A DNA stretch of 7,721 nt, from assembly GCA_009908535.1 (NCBI GenBank), contig JAAAOD010000087.1, positions 1 to 7,721 of the forward strand, given 5' to 3'. Origin of the DNA: Verrucomicrobiota bacterium (GTDB lineage: Bacteria; Verrucomicrobiota; Verrucomicrobiia; Opitutales; Oceanipulchritudinaceae). The notes beneath the pieces were generated by a model, which was given only the letters and a program-made list of their open reading frames with translations, had not been told where the DNA came from and searched no databases. A program made the position numbers and the translations under genes. Below, one piece after another: positions 6,037-7,721 of this stretch; position 1 is the stretch's first letter; each line of letters begins with the position of its first letter.

Positions 6037-6365
6037 AAGCTATGGGCAGCCTGTTGAGCGAAATCCGTACTCATTTGGCGGGAGGAGATGTGAGCAAAGC
6101 CTATTTGTTCGGTTCCCGTTTGCGCGGTGAATCGGAGGAGGGAAGTGATGTGGATCTGGTTTTGGTGTTGAACCGCCCCGGGCCGTTCCCTTCGGCTCGC
6201 GAACATCGGCAGGCGATCCTTGCCTGGCGCCGCCGCCTGCGACCCATTGCCATCCATTATGGACTCGACCTGCTCGTTTTTACTCAGGCTGACTGGAAAC
6301 GATTCACGGAGAAGAACAGTTCCTTCGCCCGCGAGCTTCAGAAGCAGGCCTTGCAGGTGGCATGA
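6030..6365 (+). CDS. Minimal nucleotidyltransferase (MntA-like)
   Basis: A 111-residue protein of the DNA polymerase beta-like minimal nucleotidyltransferase group. The hallmark is GSRLRGESEEGSDVDLVL (28-45), the GSxxxG...SDxD pattern in which Asp40 and Asp42 bind metal; Asp80 in GLDLLVF (78-84) fits as the third carboxylate. In this family the protein is usually the antitoxin of a HEPN/MNT pair and transfers AMP to its HEPN ribonuclease partner, thereby silencing it. Here the ATG of a second frame overlaps the stop codon (ATGA at 6362-6365), the usual coupling to a HEPN gene, but that frame ends after 11 codons. The active-site residues are intact, so the enzyme may work without its partner or the pair may be defunct. 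The ATG at 6030 has no Shine-Dalgarno sequence and sits in a palindrome. Confidence 0.85.
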   Translation: MKEAMGSLLSEIRTHLAGGDVSKAYLFGSRLRGESEEGSDVDLVLVLNRPGPFPSAREHRQAILAWRRRLRPIAIHYGLDLLVFTQADWKRFTEKNSSFARELQKQALQVA

Positions 6366-6397
6366 AAGAGGCCGTCCGCGCTTTGCTCCATTTCTGA
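6362..6397 (+). pseudogene. Eleven-codon stub at the expected HEPN partner position
   Basis: Frame MKEAVRALLHF followed by TGA starts within the ATGA overlap at the end of the nucleotidyltransferase gene. A HEPN toxin of about 110-140 residues would normally start exactly here. The sequence past the stop turns at once into GC-rich repeat material (CCGCG 6400-6404 with CGCGG 6410-6414, then copy D), as if the rest had been replaced. With 11 residues the HEPN identity cannot be shown; an alternative is a chance frame. Confidence 0.35.
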
Positions 6398-6434
6398 CCC
6401 CGCGCCCTCCGCGGTTGAAAACCCCCGCCGCCCC

Positions 6435-6633
6435 TCACACGGAGCCACAAAGAGACAGAGCCACGGAGCCATCAAAAGCCCTAAAAACCCCTTAGTGTCC
6501 TTTGTGCCCTTCGTGGTGAGAAATCATCGCCTGCGAGCCGAGAGCCGAGACCGCGACCGCGAGCCGCGAGCCGATCCTGCCGCGAAGCACCCTAAAAAAC
6601 CCCTCTCCGTGCCTCCGTGTCTCCGTGTGAGAC
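6435..6633. repeat. Modular dispersed repeat, copy D (compound)
   Basis: The first 34 bp (6435-6468, beginning TCACACGGAGCCACAAAGAG) are identical to the start of copy E. Then come 'ccctaaaaaccccttagtg...ttcgtggtgag' (6480-6520), a 'gagccgagaccgcgaccg' block (6533-6575) shared with copy B, a second 'ccctaaaaaacccc' (6590-6603), and 'ctccgtgcctccgtgtctccgtgtgagaccccc' (6602-6633). The palindromic CCCTGAGC motif is missing. The doubled second module suggests a fusion of two copies. Confidence 0.8.
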
Positions 6634-6910
6634 CCCCTTCGCCGCCGGTCCAACGGGATCACGGTGGTTTTCTCCTCGTTGATGCTTTGATGTCGATGCG
6701 CCGGAGCCGCTTCGCAGCCGGGTATTCCCCGGATGACCAGCCGCCAGCGGAAAAGATCCTCTGAATGTTCAAATTTCCTTGAACTCCCAAAACAATCCCC
6801 GCAAAACGCTTTCCGATCCACATGCGCTGGCATGTCGAGCCCAGTCCGGTTCCTCCTTTCCCGATTGGTTTGTCCCGCTCCCCCGGGATCCCGACCAAGG
6901 GCGGCAGCGT

Positions 6911-7086
6911 TCACACGGAGCCACAAAGAGACAGAGCCACGGAGGCATTCAATCTTTGAAGTTCTCTCGCGGAGGCGCGGAGCCGCGGAGCCGCGAAGTT
7001 ATCGACCGCCCCAAAAAAATCCTCTGTGCCTTTTGTGCTTTTTTGTGGCAAAAAACCCTTCCTGCCCTGAGCCTGCCGCAGGGCGC
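6911..7086. repeat. Modular dispersed repeat, copy E
   Basis: It begins with the 34 bp shared with copy D (6911-6944). A run of 'ggagccgcggagccgcgaag' units (6979-6998) is followed by 'tctgtgccttttgtgcttttttgtggcaaaaa' (7023-7054) and the palindromic motif as CCCTGAGCCTGCCGCAGGG (7065-7083). The 'tctccgtgtgagaccc' module is absent, and the 14-bp segment shared with the upstream small-gene pair follows within 7 bp. Confidence 0.8.
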
Positions 7087-7092
7087 AAGAAT

Positions 7093-7130
7093 ACCTGAAT
7101 TTGACTAATTCGTTCGTTTGTTCTTTTGTA
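7093..7130 (+). promoter_or_regulatory. Putative hicBA promoter
   Basis: TTGACT (7101-7106) and TTTGTA (7125-7130) are separated by 18 bp and end 22 bp before hicB. The -35 box lies in the 14-bp segment identical to 5104-5117. The -10 box matches the consensus poorly, so this is tentative. HicB proteins with DNA-binding domains repress their own operon, but this HicB is a short form and no clear operator palindrome is seen. Confidence 0.4.
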
Positions 7131-7152
7131 AATTGAGGTCAGGATCGGCCTC

Positions 7153-7410
7153 ATGTCACGCGAAGCCCCCTTATTGAAATTTGTGAAAGCGAAATTCACT
7201 GCAATTCTTCGTCCCGAAGAGGATATGCTGTGCGCCTATTGCCCCGAGCTCGATGTCGCCAGTCAGGGCAAAACGCATCGTGAGGCGCTGGATAATCTTC
7301 GCGAAGCCGTTACCCTGTTTCTCGAGTGTGCATCCAAAGAGGAGGTTGAGGGTCGTCTCTCAGAAGAATACTGGATCACCCAGTTTGAGACCGACTATGC
7401 CCCCGCGTAA
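7153..7410 (+). CDS. hicB: HicB-family antitoxin, short form
   Basis: An 85-residue protein with the HicB partial RNase H-like fold. The segment FTAILRPEEDMLCAYCPELDVASQGKT (residues 15-41), followed by a helix with EALDNLREAVTLFLE (44-58), is the family pattern. Its job would be to bind HicA, an mRNA-cleaving toxin, and block it. There is no C-terminal ribbon-helix-helix or helix-turn-helix DNA-binding domain, so autoregulation by HicB alone is unlikely. The ATG is preceded by AGG at 7141-7143 with 9-nt spacing. The gene overlaps hicA by 14 bp, with the antitoxin first. Base composition is less GC-rich than the uup and epimerase genes, consistent with acquisition. Family assignment is firm; whether it still has a toxin to restrain is doubtful. 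Confidence 0.85.
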   Translation: MSREAPLLKFVKAKFTAILRPEEDMLCAYCPELDVASQGKTHREALDNLREAVTLFLECASKEEVEGRLSEEYWITQFETDYAPA

Positions 7411-7555
7411 ACGTTTCTCCGGCTCCGAAATCTGCGATCTTCTGGAAAAACATGGATTTGTTAAGGTACCCGTTCCTTTACATAAAGATGTGAAACCCGG
7501 CACTTTGGCTTCCATTATTCGTCAGAGTTGGCTGAGTAAGAGGATTTTTGAGTAA
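7397..7555 (+). CDS. hicA: HicA-family toxin with internal deletion, probably inactive
   Basis: A 52-residue frame overlapping the end of hicB. Residues 1-24 (MPPRKRFSGSEICDLLEKHG...FVKV) match the N-terminal helix of HicA, and 25-52 (PVPLHKDVKPGTLASIIRQS...) match its C-terminal half. Family members are usually 60-80 residues long and have about 15-20 more residues between these parts, including the strand with the GSH motif whose histidine is needed for RNA cleavage. Here FVKV runs straight into PVPLHKD (nucleotides about 7463-7474), so that histidine is absent. The frame is kept and both ends are well preserved, pointing to a fairly recent in-frame deletion. The product should be unable to cut mRNA but might still bind HicB. 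Confidence 0.75.
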   Translation: MPPRKRFSGSEICDLLEKHGFVKVPVPLHKDVKPGTLASIIRQSWLSKRIFE

Positions 7556-7574
7556 ACTCATTGGCAGAATTGTT

Positions 7575-7630
7575 TCCGCGCCTTTGCGTCTCCGTGTGAG
7601 ACCCCCCGCCGCCCCTCCGCGGTTAAAACC
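7575..7630. repeat. Modular dispersed repeat, copy F (3' modules only)
   Basis: The first 25 bp (7575-7599) are identical to the end of copy C. They continue into 'gacccccc' and a 'ccctccgcggttaaaacc' stretch (7613-7630) that also occurs, with small changes, after the nucleotidyltransferase stub (6406-6422). The earlier modules are missing. The copy begins 20 bp after the hicA stop codon and leads directly into the duplicated epimerase start, as copy A leads into the full gene. Confidence 0.75.
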
Positions 7631-7638
7631 TCCCTCCC

Positions 7639-7692
7639 ATGATCCTCCTCCTCACAGGCGCCGCCGGCTTTGTCGGTCGGATCAGCCGATAA
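7639..7692 (+). pseudogene. Truncated duplicate of the epimerase 5' end
   Basis: 7639-7676 matches 3883-3920, the first 38 bp of the epimerase gene, at 37 of 38 positions. Translation gives MILLLTGAAGFVGRISR and then a stop, so only the start of the Rossmann motif remains. Similarity ends abruptly after 7676. Upstream it follows a 'gtctccgtgtgagaccc' module just as the full gene does, so the copied block probably included part of the repeat. It is the remnant of a second epimerase gene or of a partial duplication, cut at 7676/7677. Confidence 0.8.
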
Positions 7693-7695
7693 TCT

Positions 7696-7716
7696 CCACT
7701 ACTCAAAAAGAGGTGG
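7696..7716 (+). terminator. Possible terminator hairpin at the right edge
   Basis: CCAC-TA-CTC (7696-7704), loop AAAAA, and GAGGTGG (7710-7716) form a 7-bp stem with a two-base bulge, followed by TTT. It lies just after the abrupt end of epimerase similarity. It could be a terminator or the inner end of an inserted element; the window stops 5 bases later. Confidence 0.25.
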
Positions 7717-7721
7717 TTTCC

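Larger units (their letters stand above)
6398..7152. other. Long gene-free interval between nucleotidyltransferase and hicB
   Basis: These 755 bp hold repeat copies D and E and a 277-bp piece between them (6634-6910) that resembles neither. Frames on both strands cross that piece, for example one on the minus strand with NEEKTTVIPLDRR, but none has a start with a ribosome site, a recognisable motif or a natural end before running into repeats. It may be the remains of a further cassette too decayed to identify. The last 66 bp carry the likely hicBA promoter. Confidence 0.55.

Noticed and set aside
6492..6926. Minus-strand frame of 144 codons between repeats D and E
   Set aside because: It extends into repeat sequence, has no ribosome site or known motif, and its ends are set by repeat DNA. 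It is kept only as a possible gene remnant.
4879..7638. Integron cassette array
   Set aside because: The repeats do not show the paired core sites of attC, and no tyrosine integrase gene lies in the window. The layout is cassette-like but the mechanism is unproven.
7677..7721. Insertion-sequence end at the right edge
   Set aside because: The sequence after the epimerase fragment has a hairpin but does not match a terminal repeat that I can name, and only 45 bp are visible.

Overview
The window is GC-rich bacterial chromosome, most likely from a member of the Verrucomicrobiota (Opitutae-like). This is an inference from three things: long families of GC-rich dispersed repeats of the 'cacggag / tctccgtgtgagaccc' and 'gaacgagcgaaagccgttc' type, a secreted protein carrying a pseudopilin-like tail of the kind I associate with that phylum, and frequent absence of clear Shine-Dalgarno sequences. 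No rRNA, tRNA, CRISPR array or complete insertion sequence is visible.

Layout. (1) 2-1600, + strand: the 3' part of a Uup-type ABC-F ATPase whose 5' end lies outside the window. (2) 1601-2172: no gene, but dense in repeats: two 30-bp hairpin-forming tandem units, a roughly 210-bp palindromic element with nested hairpins, and two 33-bp tandem units. (3) 2173-3666, - strand: a secreted protein of unknown function ending in a membrane helix plus pseudopilin-like domain. (4) 3883-4878, + strand: an NAD-dependent sugar-nucleotide epimerase close to UDP-glucuronate 4-epimerases. (5) 4879-7638: an accessory-looking stretch in which small toxin-antitoxin-like units alternate with copies of one modular repeat, all in the same orientation. 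The units are an overlapping pair of small unknown genes (5164-5623), a minimal nucleotidyltransferase followed by an 11-codon stub where a HEPN partner would be expected (6030-6397), and a hicB-hicA pair (7153-7555). (6) 7639-7692: a second, truncated copy of the first 38 bp of the epimerase gene, after which similarity stops.

How it fits together. The uup and epimerase genes look like ordinary chromosomal genes. Copies of the modular repeat flank the epimerase and the small-gene units like mortar between bricks, so homologous recombination between them could duplicate, delete or exchange single units; the truncated epimerase copy at the right edge is direct evidence that something of this kind happened. 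Two of the three toxin-antitoxin-like units look damaged: HicA has lost the segment that normally carries its catalytic histidine, and the nucleotidyltransferase lacks a full partner. The stretch therefore reads as a repeat-bounded collection of small, partly decayed defence or addiction genes rather than as a single intact new system. The least understood unit is the overlapping pair at 5164-5623.
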